From contig NZ_WODA01000012.1 of assembly GCF_009729855.1 (NCBI RefSeq), forward strand, positions 1-57,688: a stretch of 57,688 bases of DNA. Reading direction: 5' to 3'. The stretch is from Agromyces luteolus (GTDB taxonomy: Bacteria > Actinomycetota > Actinomycetes > Actinomycetales > Microbacteriaceae). Shown piece by piece: positions 36,532 through 45,943 of this stretch; positions within the stretch are counted from its first letter, which is position 1, and each line of letters opens with the position of its first letter. The position numbers were made by a program, and so were the translations under genes. A model generated the notes under the pieces. It worked only from the letters and a program-made list of their open reading frames with translations. It was not told the origin of the DNA and made no database searches.

Positions 36532-37728
36532 ATGCGGGGCGAGGCGACCGTGCTGCACGCCGATCTCGATGCGTTCTACGCGTCGGTCGAGCAGCGCGAC
36601 GCGCCCGGGTTGCGGGGCCGCCCGGTCATCGTCGGCGGCGGCGTCGTGCTGGCGGCGAGCTACGAGGCGAAGGCTCGCGGAGTGCGCACCGCGATGGGCG
36701 GCCGGCAGGCCCGGGACCTCTGCCCGGATGCGGTCGTCGTCCCCCCGCGGATGGACGCGTACTCGGAGGCCAGTCGAGCCGTGTTCGCGATCTTCCGCGA
36801 CGCGACCCCGTTCGTGGAGGGGCTCTCCATCGACGAGGCGTTCCTGGAGGTCGGGGGTCTCCGACGCATCGCGGGCACGCCCGAGCAGATCGCGGTGCGC
36901 TTGCGTGGGCGGGTCCGTGCGGAGGTCGGGTTGGCGATCTCGGTCGGGATCGCACGCACCAAGTTCCTCGCCAAGGTCGCCAGCGCGGTGAGCAAGCCCG
37001 ACGGGCTCCTCCTGGTCGAGCCCGAGCGGGAGGCGGCGTTCCTGCTCCCGCTGCCGGTGGAACGGCTGTGGGGCGTCGGCGACGTCACTGCCGAGAAGCT
37101 GCACCGCCTCGGCATCCGCACCGTCGGGCAGCTGGCGGAGCTCGAAGCCGCGACCGCGGAGCGGCTGCTGGGCAGGGCGACCGGCGCGCACCTGCACGCG
37201 CTGGCCCGGCTCCGCGACCCCCGTCCCGTCGACACGACGCGCCGACGCGGCTCCATCGGCTCGCAACGCGCACTCGGCAGCCGCCCCCGCACGGCCGACG
37301 AGCTCGACCTCATCCTGACCCAGATCGTCGATCGACTCGCCCGCCGTCTCCGCGACGGGGACCGCGGGTGCCGCACGGTCGTGCTGCGCCTCCGCTACGG
37401 CGACTTCGCGAAGGCCAGCAGGTCGCGCACCCTCCGGTCCGCGACCGACCGCACCGCGGTCCTGCTCGCCATCGCGCGGGAACTGCTCGCCGCCGTCCTG
37501 CCCGAGATCGCCGAGCGCGGCATCACCCTGATCGGCGTCTCGTTCTCCCACCTGGCCCGCGGCGATCGCCTCCAGCCCGAGCTGCCGATCGACTGGGACG
37601 ACGGGGCGCGCCTCGATTCGGTGCTCGACGCCGTCCGCGATCGCTTCGGCGCGGCATCCGTCGCACGCGCTGCGCAGCTCGGCCGCGATCCGGGATGGTC
37701 GGCGCCGGTGCTGCCCGAACACGAGTGA
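36532..37728 (+). CDS. dinB: DNA polymerase IV (Y-family)
   Basis: 398 residues; error-prone translesion polymerase. Motifs: VLHADLDAFYASVEQ (catalytic Asp), VVLAASYEAKARGVRTAM, FVEGLSIDEAFLEV (catalytic Asp-Glu), and helix-hairpin-helix LWGVGDVTAEKLHRLGIRTVGQLAEL, then the little-finger domain with GSQRALGSR. ATG at 36532 with GGAGGGA 8 bases upstream. No SOS box was recognised upstream. It borders the 5' side of the accessory block. Confidence 0.93.
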   Translation: MRGEATVLHADLDAFYASVEQRDAPGLRGRPVIVGGGVVLAASYEAKARGVRTAMGGRQARDLCPDAVVVPPRMDAYSEASRAVFAIFRDATPFVEGLSIDEAFLEVGGLRRIAGTPEQIAVRLRGRVRAEVGLAISVGIARTKFLAKVASAVSKPDGLLLVEPEREAAFLLPLPVERLWGVGDVTAEKLHRLGIRTVGQLAELEAATAERLLGRATGAHLHALARLRDPRPVDTTRRRGSIGSQRALGSRPRTADELDLILTQIVDRLARRLRDGDRGCRTVVLRLRYGDFAKASRSRTLRSATDRTAVLLAIARELLAAVLPEIAERGITLIGVSFSHLARGDRLQPELPIDWDDGARLDSVLDAVRDRFGAASVARAAQLGRDPGWSAPVLPEHE

Positions 37729-37780
37729 GGACGACGTGCCGGAACGACCGGCGTCACGAGCGAAGGTCGAGATCTGGAGG

Positions 37781-37996
37781 TAGGGCGGACGGGACTTGAA
37801 CCCGTGACCGATGGATCTCCTCGGTGCGAATCCGCTGTCTCGGCACGAGCCGGGATGCCTCGAATACTCTCGACGTGATCTGGAATTCCTTGCCACGATC
37901 GGCGCTGTCGGTTCCCGATGTTACCCGATGGACTCGAGGATTCTCGGGCGGTCTCGGATCAAGAGTGCTGGATAAGCGTGCGCGGATCAAGTCATC
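37781..37996 (-). repeat. Direct repeat, copy 1, ending in a tRNA 3' arm
   Basis: Bases 37806-37996 match 45295-45485 in the same orientation without a gap; by hand count 153 of 191 positions agree. On the minus strand the repeat runs into a tRNA-like T arm (ACGGG-TTCAAGT-CCCGT, 37791-37807 region) and acceptor strand CCGCCCT-A (37788-37781). No 5' half of a tRNA is present. The far end overlaps the stop codon of the lipoprotein gene. It looks like an integration boundary or the scar of a satellite element; substitutions show no codon-position bias, so it is probably not coding. Confidence 0.75.
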
Positions 37997-39915
37997 TACG
38001 CGCACCCTTCGGAGTAGTACACCTGCGGCACGTTTCCAGTGACGACCTGTGTCACGGTGCCGGTCTCGTCGGTGACGAAGACGATCCCGCTGATTCCGGG
38101 CCCGAGGGTAGTGAGAAGCTTCCCGCCTTCGACGTATGGGTTCGCTCGCTCTTCCATGGCGCCGAATTCGGCTCGTATGTCGGCTTCGGTGGACCCGACG
38201 CTGTTGCCTCCGGCTGTGCGCGGGAGGTCGTTCACTGTGAAGCCGTCGGACGGTTCGTACGGCCCGGAGATGCTGAACCGGTCCACTGGGCCGTTCGAGC
38301 CTGCGGATTCGGCGAGGTAGCCGATGTGCGCCGTCGTCCCGGTGGAAGACAGGGCACCCTGTCGGCAGTACCCGCTGAAGTCGTCGTACCTGCCCGTCTC
38401 AATGGTCTGCCCAGCCTCTGCGGACAGCGCCTCGGTGATCTGGTCGATACTCATCCCCGCCGTGAGCGGTCCGAGGGTGCCGTACCCGATCACCCACGAC
38501 GAGAGGTCGTCGAGCTCGCCACCGCCTGTGGTGAAGACGGTGACCGTGCGTGTGCTTTCAGGAGTGACCGATTCGGCGACGAAGTTCAGGGCAGCCGTCG
38601 CAGGTGCGATCACTGCCAGCACGAGGCTGGCTTTCGCGACCATCGATCCGGCTGCTGCGCCGGCGGCTTGCGGGGAGCTCCCCGTCTCGAGCAGCGCAAG
38701 CGCGAGCTTGTTTGCGATCTCTTCGTCGGCCTCCCCTAGGCAGTCGAGTACGGCGGCTGCCCCAGACAGCACGTCGGATGTGTCTTTGAGGGCGTTTGTG
38801 CAGGAGGCCACCGCAATGGTTGCCGCCAAGTATCCGTCCGTACTTGAGAGGCCCCACTTCACCAGGGCGCTGGCGATTGAAGATGTCAGGAACTGGGGCA
38901 CTGTGGGAGGGTGCAAAGTGACGAGGGGGGAACCGATCGGGACGGAGTCCACCGCCGTCGAGCTGAACCCGTAGCTGATCTCCTGTGCTGGCCCGACGAT
39001 GACGCCGTTTGCACTTAGATCGGAGATGGACTGGGCGATGACGGTGTCTATGTTCCCCACAGCTTGGAGTGCCGCGTCGAACGCTGCCTGTTCGACCGTG
39101 GAGTTGTACGACCATTGCGGCGTGGCTGCCGCTGTGACCGTGTAGGCGAATCCTCGGTTCACGCGCGCCTTCACCACGAGAAGTTCTGGTGAGTTCGCGT
39201 CTCGTCCCGTACAGAAGAGGATCGGGTTGTTGGCGTTATAGTCGATGACGACGACCGACTCTACCCACAGCGGTGTTACCGGCATGTCGCAGACTGGGTC
39301 GTCGACGCGGGTGTCGAAGATCTTCCCGATGCCGAAGTAGAGGGCGTCGGCTCCGTCCGCGAACGCCTTGCCGATGTTCGTATTCGCTTCCTCCAATGAG
39401 TTCCCGACGGCCGCCGCGGCTTCCTGCACGCTCTGTCCGGCGGATTTCGCCCCATTCACGACTGACTGCAGGGCCTGCTGTCCGCCGGCGACAATGTCGT
39501 CCCACAACGACAGGTGGTGCACGGTCGCGGTAAGCGTCCGTCGGTCGGCGGATAGCTCTGATGGGACTGCCTGCCATCCGCCCAGTTCATCGTTGAAGAA
39601 CATAAACGCGGCGGCCGTCTCCTCCGGCAGCGGTTCCGGGTACACCCGAGTCAGCTGCACGCCGGTCGTTGGCATCTCCCCGTCGAGTTCGATCTGCGTC
39701 GGTACGCCGATCACGGCGCCGGCGGCGGTTGCTTCCCGCAGGCCGTCGAGGGATGTCTCAGTCAGTGTCCCGGCGGTCACGGTGGCGGCATCCGAGTCCC
39801 CGTCGACGGCAACCGTGATCCGCGACCCGGGGTCCGGTTCAGCGGGTGCACAGCCGGACAAAGCCGCAAGAGCGAGGATCGCCGCCATGACAAAGGCGGT
39901 CGACCGAACCCCCAT
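37996..39915 (-). CDS. Large lipoprotein of unknown function
   Basis: 639 residues. A lipoprotein signal peptide is clear (MGVRSTAFVMAAILALAALSGC, lipobox LSGC, Cys near residue 22). The mature chain has a beta-rich start with a GAVIGVPTQIELDGEMPTTGVQLTRVYPEPLPEE stretch typical of surface beta-sandwich domains. After that come long Ala-rich helical parts (QALQSVVNGAKSAGQSVQEAAAAVGNS) and two or more small domains. The C-terminal one (about 540-639) may be another beta domain. No enzyme motif is recognised. The gene ends inside the direct repeat and is the first gene of the block it borders. Confidence 0.75.
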   Translation of the reverse strand: MGVRSTAFVMAAILALAALSGCAPAEPDPGSRITVAVDGDSDAATVTAGTLTETSLDGLREATAAGAVIGVPTQIELDGEMPTTGVQLTRVYPEPLPEETAAAFMFFNDELGGWQAVPSELSADRRTLTATVHHLSLWDDIVAGGQQALQSVVNGAKSAGQSVQEAAAAVGNSLEEANTNIGKAFADGADALYFGIGKIFDTRVDDPVCDMPVTPLWVESVVVIDYNANNPILFCTGRDANSPELLVVKARVNRGFAYTVTAAATPQWSYNSTVEQAAFDAALQAVGNIDTVIAQSISDLSANGVIVGPAQEISYGFSSTAVDSVPIGSPLVTLHPPTVPQFLTSSIASALVKWGLSSTDGYLAATIAVASCTNALKDTSDVLSGAAAVLDCLGEADEEIANKLALALLETGSSPQAAGAAAGSMVAKASLVLAVIAPATAALNFVAESVTPESTRTVTVFTTGGGELDDLSSWVIGYGTLGPLTAGMSIDQITEALSAEAGQTIETGRYDDFSGYCRQGALSSTGTTAHIGYLAESAGSNGPVDRFSISGPYEPSDGFTVNDLPRTAGGNSVGSTEADIRAEFGAMEERANPYVEGGKLLTTLGPGISGIVFVTDETGTVTQVVTGNVPQVYYSEGCA

Positions 39916-40489
39916 GGTCCCTACGTTTACTCGGCGATCCGGGGCGACAGCGAAAGTTCGGATCCCGCGCACGGCACTCCCCCAAGAACTCGGCTCTTCT
40001 GCCGCTGACCATAGTGGGCAAAACGGAGGAAGGGAAAGCGACCTGTTGGAGGGGCATCTCGTGAAACGGGACTACTGACGGCTCGCGCCTGCTGCACAAT
40101 CACGGCCAAGTCGAGGTGTACCCGTCCGTACGGAGGCTCGCGTGATCGATTCCGGTGGAGACACAGTGACGTAGCCGGGAACAGAGGGTTGTGTGCTCCG
40201 TAGAACAGCGCGCCGGCCAGTAGGCGGTAAACGAGGTGACCTACCATTGCATGGCTAGTCGTTCGAGAAATATCGGTCGGAGCACGACGAAAAACTCCTC
40301 GTCGATTACCCGGTCGGTCCACGGGACGCCGTCGTGGTTGAGTGCATTCTCGCTGGTCACACGCTCGGTGGTCGTTTCGAACGGGAACCGGATGGTTGCC
40401 TTTCGGAACCATGCCCAAGTTCCGTCTGCGCGACCATGATCATTTCAGCGCCGCGATACATGTGGCCGCTCTATCCGGATCGGTCGGTG
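39916..40489. other. Gene-poor interval, decayed sequence
   Basis: No convincing gene. GC content is visibly lower than in the core. On the minus strand short stretches (for example MYRGAEMIMVAQTELG near 40470-40425) could be decayed continuation of the IclR-like remnant. Confidence 0.5.
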
Positions 40490-40797
40490 TTCAGACGCGC
40501 CGGGGAGACAAAAGCTTCCACCCGTCCATAGACGAGGTGAACCGGTCGGCGAAGGACTCGGTCCGATGGTCGAGCTCGTACTGAGGCAACGGAGGCCCGA
40601 GACTTCGCAACGATCCCAGTCCGTATCCGAGCGGTGTCCGCTCCAGCTTCCCACGCCGAACGAGATCCTCTGCGATCCTTCGCACGGTTGGCTTGGGTAT
40701 CGACGTCATCGCCGTGATCTCGGCGAGCCCGATATAGCGCGAGACCCAACCGCGCCAAGATGGCGAGCACACGACCGACCACCGTATGGTCATCCAT
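40490..40797 (-). pseudogene. IclR-type regulator remnant, frameshifted
   Basis: Two frames together read like an IclR N-terminal winged helix: MDDHTVVGRVLAILARLG (frame ending 40471) continues only after a frameshift as YIGLAEITAMTSIPKPTVRRIAEDLVRRGKLERTPLGYGLGSL. The effector-binding domain is missing or scrambled. It is a broken regulator in the accessory block. Confidence 0.6.
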
Positions 40798-40939
40798 TAG
40801 AGCGTCACCTCCGAGCCAGAGGGATCGATCGGCTAACTCAGTGCTACACCCTCCCCACCGGCATCGGGAAATGGCTCTGCCAAACTCCCCCAGAATCGGA
40901 GCCCCAGCCGAGTGTCTTGTTGCTCGAGAGATTCAACGA

Positions 40940-41683
40940 TTATCCATCGTTTGGCGCTGGGTACTGTTGCTCGAACCAGTTCTTGTTGGCCGGATTCGTC
41001 ACCATTGCAAGCAAGAGGATCGAACGAAGGATCTGTCGGTCGAGTTCGAGGAGGTAAGCGAGCCTATCCTCATTGATTCGCAGGATCCGCGTCGTGGAGC
41101 CCCCTCGAATCTTCCCCTCTTCCTCGGCTTGAGCGTTGTCCAAGATCGCACGCTGGCACCTCCCGACGGCTGCCTGCCCTGCCTCGAGTCGCGGACCCGC
41201 GGACTCATCAACGAACAGCGCCGCCTGCAATGTCAAGTCGGTCACCCGTCCGTCGAGCTCCTGCCATCGCCGCTCCCACGCTTCGCCGAACTCGTTTGAG
41301 AGCGACATGAATTGCTCGGCTCGATCGTTAACCGCTGCGTCGTTCATTTCACGATGCAACCGATGACAGGTCAGATAGAACACCTTCGTCTCGGTATGCT
41401 GATCGCTCAATCGTTCGATCAAGTCGGTTCGGTTCTGGTGCAGGCGTTCCCTCGTGGCGAGATCGGCCGTGTGCAAGCGATCGCGGTGAGCTTGGTCCTG
41501 GATCGCCTGACGATCTGCAGTGCCAACTTCCGCGAGTGCCTCTCGGTCTTTGGCCGCAGTCTCGGCAGCGCTCTTGCCCGCCTGCCTGGCACCTATCCAG
41601 GCGCCTCCGATCGCTGCGGCAGCACCGATAAGCGCGCCTGCAAGTCCTTGGAGAAATGCGGAGTCATACCATTCCGGTTGCAT
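40940..41683 (-). CDS. Membrane-anchored coiled-coil protein
   Basis: 247 residues from the ATG at 41683. One membrane helix near the N-terminus (about 9-31, FLQGLAGALIGAAAAIGGAWIGA) is followed by a charged helical region (about 32-120, KSAAETAAKDREALAEVGTADRQAIQDQAHRDRL...), then a less charged helical C-terminal part. No domain is recognised. No good ribosome-binding site is visible, and the frame is open to 41770, so the start is uncertain. It is divergent from the two-gene unit at 41943. Confidence 0.6.
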   Translation of the reverse strand: MQPEWYDSAFLQGLAGALIGAAAAIGGAWIGARQAGKSAAETAAKDREALAEVGTADRQAIQDQAHRDRLHTADLATRERLHQNRTDLIERLSDQHTETKVFYLTCHRLHREMNDAAVNDRAEQFMSLSNEFGEAWERRWQELDGRVTDLTLQAALFVDESAGPRLEAGQAAVGRCQRAILDNAQAEEEGKIRGGSTTRILRINEDRLAYLLELDRQILRSILLLAMVTNPANKNWFEQQYPAPNDG

Positions 41684-41869
41684 AGGGACAGTGTGGCCCT
41701 GATCTTGAACGGCGGCACAAACCAGTGACTCGGCGAATCTGAGCCGACCCTTGGCCACCGAGGAGACCACCGCGAGCGAGGCAACGAACGACGCCCCGCT
41801 CGCTCGCCCGTGCGGCTCAGTAGACGCCGGCGCGGCTCAGGCATCCGCCCCCCGAACGGGGCCTTCTTC

Positions 41870-41899
41870 TTGACAGTTGATCTAGCGGGGCGCCAGCAT
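41870..41899 (+). promoter_or_regulatory. Candidate promoter of the 41943-44863 unit
   Basis: TTGACA (41870-41875), an 18-base spacer, CAGCAT (41894-41899). It is preceded by a small GC hairpin followed by TTCTTCTT (about 41847-41870) that may end transcription entering from the left. Confidence 0.4.
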
Positions 41900-41942
41900 T
41901 GGCGCAGGTCTGAACCAGCTTGGAACGAGCATTGGGGCGGCG

Positions 41943-44060
41943 ATGCCACCGTGGGGGCGGTTACTTGCCGGCGGATTGGCCGCCGGCTTCTTTGCGGTCG
42001 CTCTTCTCGCCGTTGCGCCCCTCCCGACGAGCGCGCCGAGTGCCGCAGCCGCCGACGAAGCCTGCACGGTACTCGGGGCACTCGGAGAACTTGACCCGGC
42101 CTCGGCGGCGTCCGTTACGGCGGAACTCTTCGAGGCAGCCAATGCGACGGACGACGGGGATACACAACCCGTTGCCCCGATCGCACGACGGGTCATCGAT
42201 TGCGTTCTTGCCGCCGAGAAGCCGCCAGCGACCGAGACTGAAATCAACGCAGCTGTCTGCGAAATCGCGGGAGCGCTTAACGAGGAGCAGGAGTTCGAAG
42301 CGGCGCTGGCGATGATCGACGCGCTGCGCACGGCGCGAGATGACAACAAGCTCTGCCTTGACGAGCACACAGCGGCGTCCGAAGGAGTACGCCCGACGGT
42401 GGATGCGAAGGGTTTGGGCGAGCTTTGGACGACGTTCCAGACCGACGTGGTTAAGCCTCTCGCTCCGATCGTCACGTTCGTCTCCCTGGCCGCGATCGCA
42501 CTGATCGCCGTCGCGCGACTTCTCGTCCTGTTCGGCCTGTTCAGCGACAGGGAAACGTGGAATTGGCAGCGCGAGCTCGCGGGGGTCCTGGGGGTTGTCC
42601 TCGCGATAGGAACGCCGACGCTCTTTGCGACGCGGGCGATGTGGTTCGGTGATCGTGGCGATAGCGGTACTCCCGTCGACCCGGACTACTCGACCTTCGT
42701 GGCCCAGCTCTTGAACTGGGCTTGGGGATGGTGGGTCCTATATTTGAGTCTCGCCGTCGCGGCAGTGGTGCTGCTTGCGTACTGGTGGGCCACCAAGCCG
42801 AGAATGACGATCTCCATCACGTCCAAGAACGACGGATCCGGCCTCGACGCGACTCGCCTGATGACGACGATCGACGCGATGGCGGGACGACCGAATAGCG
42901 GCATCGAGTTCCCGGTCGGCACTGATATCGTGGACCAGGCGAAGGCGATCTCGGAAGTCTCCCAGAACAATTTCGTCGCCGCGCTCCAATCCCTCGTGAA
43001 GCTCGTTTTCGGGACGAGCCCGTGGCAGTTGAAGGTCGAGAACGAGACGGACGGCGCCGTCTCCATGGCGATCTCGCGGAACGGTCGAGTGACGATCGCG
43101 CGACGCCTCGACGTCAACGGCAGTCGGCTCAAGGACATTCCCGAGCCATCGCAGCCCGGTCGATTGGCTGCACTAGTCGCGGGAGAGGTCATCTCGGAGA
43201 TGGCGCGAGCGTACCGGTCGATCCGCCCGGGATTGAACGGCGCAAGCGAGCCGACCTCGATCGCGTATCAGTACGTCGCGACCACCGCCCTCGAGTCAAC
43301 ACCTGAATTGCGCCAGGCCGCGGTCCCGCTCCTCCACGACGCCCTCAACGACGACCCGAACAATCGCGGCGCCGCCGCGACACTCGCGAACTTCATCTAT
43401 CGCGACCCCAGCAGTGTCGACGTCGATCATCGCGGATACCGGGCGTTCCTCGAAGGCGCGATCGACAGCGAACTTCGGCAGCTGGCCGCCGGCAGATGGC
43501 TTTCCATCGTTCGAGCGAGAGTGGCTTGGTACGTCCGAGAAGCACTGTACTCCGAGGTACCGTTCCCCGCACTTCCAACCGGCACTGTGCGGATCTCCAT
43601 CGGTCGTCTCCGACGCAACGACCTGTTGATTCGACTTCTCCAGATGCACACTGTTGCATCGCGAAATCTCGCGGCGTCCACACCAGACTCCCTCGGCGAC
43701 GCCCCTCTCTCGCCCTACGAAGCTCTCTGGCTCTACCTGAACGCGAGGTCGAAGCGCGGGAACGCGTCTCGGACGCTGTACGCGCGGCGTCGCCAGTTGT
43801 TCCTAATCGATCGCTTCCGCGAGCTGGATTGGACCCCCGGGACCGGCACCTCTCGGAGGCCAGATCTCCTCCAAGACGGGTTCCGCGGCCGCGAACGTCG
43901 AGCCTGGGCCGCCGCACTGCCGGAGCCCGACGGCGCCGACAAGCACCTCGCGGACCGATTCGCCTGCGAGGCCGCCGTTCTACGCGTGTGGGGCGACTTC
44001 GACCAAGACCCTGATGTCACGTACACCCTCGCGTGTCACCGGGCGACCACGTGGCTCTGA
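41943..44060 (+). CDS. Large membrane protein of unknown function
   Basis: 705 residues. A signal peptide or first helix (about 5-37, LLAGGLAAGFFAVALLAVAPL) is followed by a Cys-containing extracellular part of about 130 residues (four Cys at about 41, 83, 108 and 140). Three further helices follow (about 175-200, 215-235 with GVLGVVLAIGTPTLFA, and 255-285 with WWVLYLSLAVAAVVLLAYWWA). A large cytoplasmic region of about 420 residues begins KPRMTISITSKNDGSGL and includes a helical repeat-like stretch around AAVPLLHDALNDDPNNRGAAATLANFIY. No known domain is recognised. It is followed after 26 bases by a coiled-coil gene, so the two likely act together. Confidence 0.72.
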   Translation: MPPWGRLLAGGLAAGFFAVALLAVAPLPTSAPSAAAADEACTVLGALGELDPASAASVTAELFEAANATDDGDTQPVAPIARRVIDCVLAAEKPPATETEINAAVCEIAGALNEEQEFEAALAMIDALRTARDDNKLCLDEHTAASEGVRPTVDAKGLGELWTTFQTDVVKPLAPIVTFVSLAAIALIAVARLLVLFGLFSDRETWNWQRELAGVLGVVLAIGTPTLFATRAMWFGDRGDSGTPVDPDYSTFVAQLLNWAWGWWVLYLSLAVAAVVLLAYWWATKPRMTISITSKNDGSGLDATRLMTTIDAMAGRPNSGIEFPVGTDIVDQAKAISEVSQNNFVAALQSLVKLVFGTSPWQLKVENETDGAVSMAISRNGRVTIARRLDVNGSRLKDIPEPSQPGRLAALVAGEVISEMARAYRSIRPGLNGASEPTSIAYQYVATTALESTPELRQAAVPLLHDALNDDPNNRGAAATLANFIYRDPSSVDVDHRGYRAFLEGAIDSELRQLAAGRWLSIVRARVAWYVREALYSEVPFPALPTGTVRISIGRLRRNDLLIRLLQMHTVASRNLAASTPDSLGDAPLSPYEALWLYLNARSKRGNASRTLYARRRQLFLIDRFRELDWTPGTGTSRRPDLLQDGFRGRERRAWAAALPEPDGADKHLADRFACEAAVLRVWGDFDQDPDVTYTLACHRATTWL

Positions 44061-44086
44061 CCAAGGCCCCACGAAGAGAGGACAGC

Positions 44087-44863
44087 ATGCCTGATCACAG
44101 CGACGTATGGAAGGCGCTGACGGACGCGACGGAGTCTCTCGATGCAGCCCTGTCGGATCTCGTTGATGCCGCGGCCCCACCGCCGAAGAGCGAACCTCAA
44201 CTGAGGGCGCACCTCGAGCGCATTCGCACCGCGTCGGAGACTGGACGCCGTGCATGCGAGAGCGCGAAATCCTCCCTCGCGGCGCGGACCAGTCTCGACA
44301 CGCTGGTCGAGACTGCGAACAAGCGAGCGGAGCAAGCTGAAACCACGGCGCAGGCGACGGCCAGCTCCAAGGCCACGGAGGCCGCGAAGAAGGAAGGGCG
44401 CGAGGCGGCCGCAGCGGCCAGGGACTTCCGTGAGGATCTAGTTCGTGCGCGCACACACGTGAGCCTGGGCGTCCTGTACACCCTCGGAAGTGCACTCCTG
44501 AGTGTCGACGCGGCGGACCAGAGTGCCGAGCGCGCCATCCGTGAACTCGCAGACAAGGAGCGCGCGCCCCTGACGGCGGCGCGTGAGAAGACCACGGCGA
44601 CATCGACGGCCGTGCGCGGCCTGGTCGACGACAGGCTAAATCTCGAGAGATCGCTGTATAAGCTCCTGCTCGTGAGCGCGCGGGAGGAGGAGAATCGTCA
44701 GTGGTATCCGGTCGATCCCGAGATGGCGAAGGTCCGTGCCGCCGGCATCGCACCGCGTGAGCTGACTCCCGAAGCAAAGGAAGCTCCGAAGCCCGTCAAA
44801 CCGGAGGATCAGAGCTACGAGGTGCTCGTCAAGCAACTCCTCGCTCGCATCGCGAAGAAGTGA
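44087..44863 (+). CDS. Soluble coiled-coil protein
   Basis: 258 residues, no signal peptide or membrane helix. It is highly charged and Ala-rich with long helical stretches (residues about 10-110, then 140-210) and a basic C-terminus (LVKQLLARIAKK). GAGAGG lies upstream of the ATG. It is the second gene of a unit with the large membrane protein and may bind its cytoplasmic part; no family is recognised. Confidence 0.7.
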   Translation: MPDHSDVWKALTDATESLDAALSDLVDAAAPPPKSEPQLRAHLERIRTASETGRRACESAKSSLAARTSLDTLVETANKRAEQAETTAQATASSKATEAAKKEGREAAAAARDFREDLVRARTHVSLGVLYTLGSALLSVDAADQSAERAIRELADKERAPLTAAREKTTATSTAVRGLVDDRLNLERSLYKLLLVSAREEENRQWYPVDPEMAKVRAAGIAPRELTPEAKEAPKPVKPEDQSYEVLVKQLLARIAKK

Positions 44864-45269
44864 ACGCGAACGTATGGCGCCGACGATTGGTGACCGCCCG
44901 TGGCTACCTCGGGTCCCTCAGGGCGTCCGCGTGTTGAACACGGTGCGGCCTCAGGTCGAGTAGGGGACCTCGTTGCCCTGTACCCATTCACGCCGCCCGA
45001 CGTACATCGGCAACCAGCTCGTGCTGACTCGACGTGTTCATCGCCCAGTGCAATAGAGCTCGAGGTGAATTTCTTGGGTCTGGTGGAGGGGCGAGTTGTC
45101 CCAGCTGCGGTTGCTGCTGGGAGTTGATCTCATTCGAGATCGATTCGTTGCGGCTCCAGCACACGCGAGAGCTGGCGAGTCGCACCGTGCCCGATCCCCC
45201 AGCCCTTCGGAAATCGACCGCGGCGACACGGACTAAAAGGGCAGAAAGCCCAGATCAACAGGGCTTTTG
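44864..45269. other. Intergenic interval
   Basis: No gene is supported. At 45233-45269 a short inverted repeat (AAAGCCC...GGGCTTTT), followed by TTTTG, could terminate the upstream unit. Confidence 0.45.
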
Positions 45270-45485
45270 TGGGGCGGGCCAGGATCGAACTGGCGACCGA
45301 TGGATCTCCTCGGTCCGAGCTCGCCGTCTCGGCATAGGCCGGGATGCCTCGGACAATCTCGACTTGATCACGAATTCCTTGCCGTGATCGTCGCTATCGC
45401 TTTTCGACAGTACCCGATTAGCTCGACCTACCTCGAGCCGTCTCGGGTCAAAAGTGTTGGATAAACGTGCGCGGATCAAGTCATC
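45270..45485 (-). repeat. Direct repeat, copy 2, ending in a different tRNA 3' arm
   Basis: Partner of the repeat at 37781-37996. The tRNA-like end is not the same: T arm GCCAG-TTCGATC-CTGGC (45278-45294) and acceptor strand CCGCCCC-A. The arm stems differ but each pairs perfectly, so they derive from two tRNAs or have co-varied. The shared inner part includes the identical block GACCGATGGATCTCCTCGGT. Confidence 0.75.
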
Positions 45486-45943
45486 GACCCTGGCTTGACT
45501 CCGACGGTCTATCACGCGATTTGGATGCGCTAGTCTCCGAGTTCGACCTCGACGCGGCCGCGGCCGGGCCCGCGACCTCGACCTGCCGGCGTCTCAGGTA
45601 GAACGTCTCCCGCGAGTTTTCTGCTCATGGCAGAACGTCGGCACCACCTCGCGCGGCGCATCCGGTGGCCACGGCGTGATCGCGAGCCGGACACGAGGAT
45701 CGACTGGCTCGTTACGGCTCATCCCCCAAACGTCGAGGAACTGTCACCACCAAACCACGTCGAAACGTCACCGATGCAAGATGCAGACCTCTCACTGATC
45801 TCCTGAGACATGACAGTTTTCGATCGGGCCCGCGCGCTCGCACCCTGGATGTGCTCGTCTTCAAGTTCGAGCTCGGTGGCAGAGCCCTCGAAGAGTCGCG
45901 TGTCCGGACCCGCTGGGAGGACTCAGTGGGTCCTGGCCATCAC
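45486..45943. other. Intergenic interval with possible IS remnant
   Basis: No gene is supported. The segment around 45790-45830 (CTGATCTCCTGAGACATGACAG) resembles the ends of IS481-type elements, but no second end or transposase is adjacent. Confidence 0.35.

Noticed and set aside
37754..38005. Small minus frame in direct repeat copy 1 (and its partner at 45255-45515) as a protein family
   Set aside because: The two translations look alike, but differences are spread evenly over codon positions and the C-terminus is a translated tRNA T arm, so a DNA-level repeat is the better explanation.
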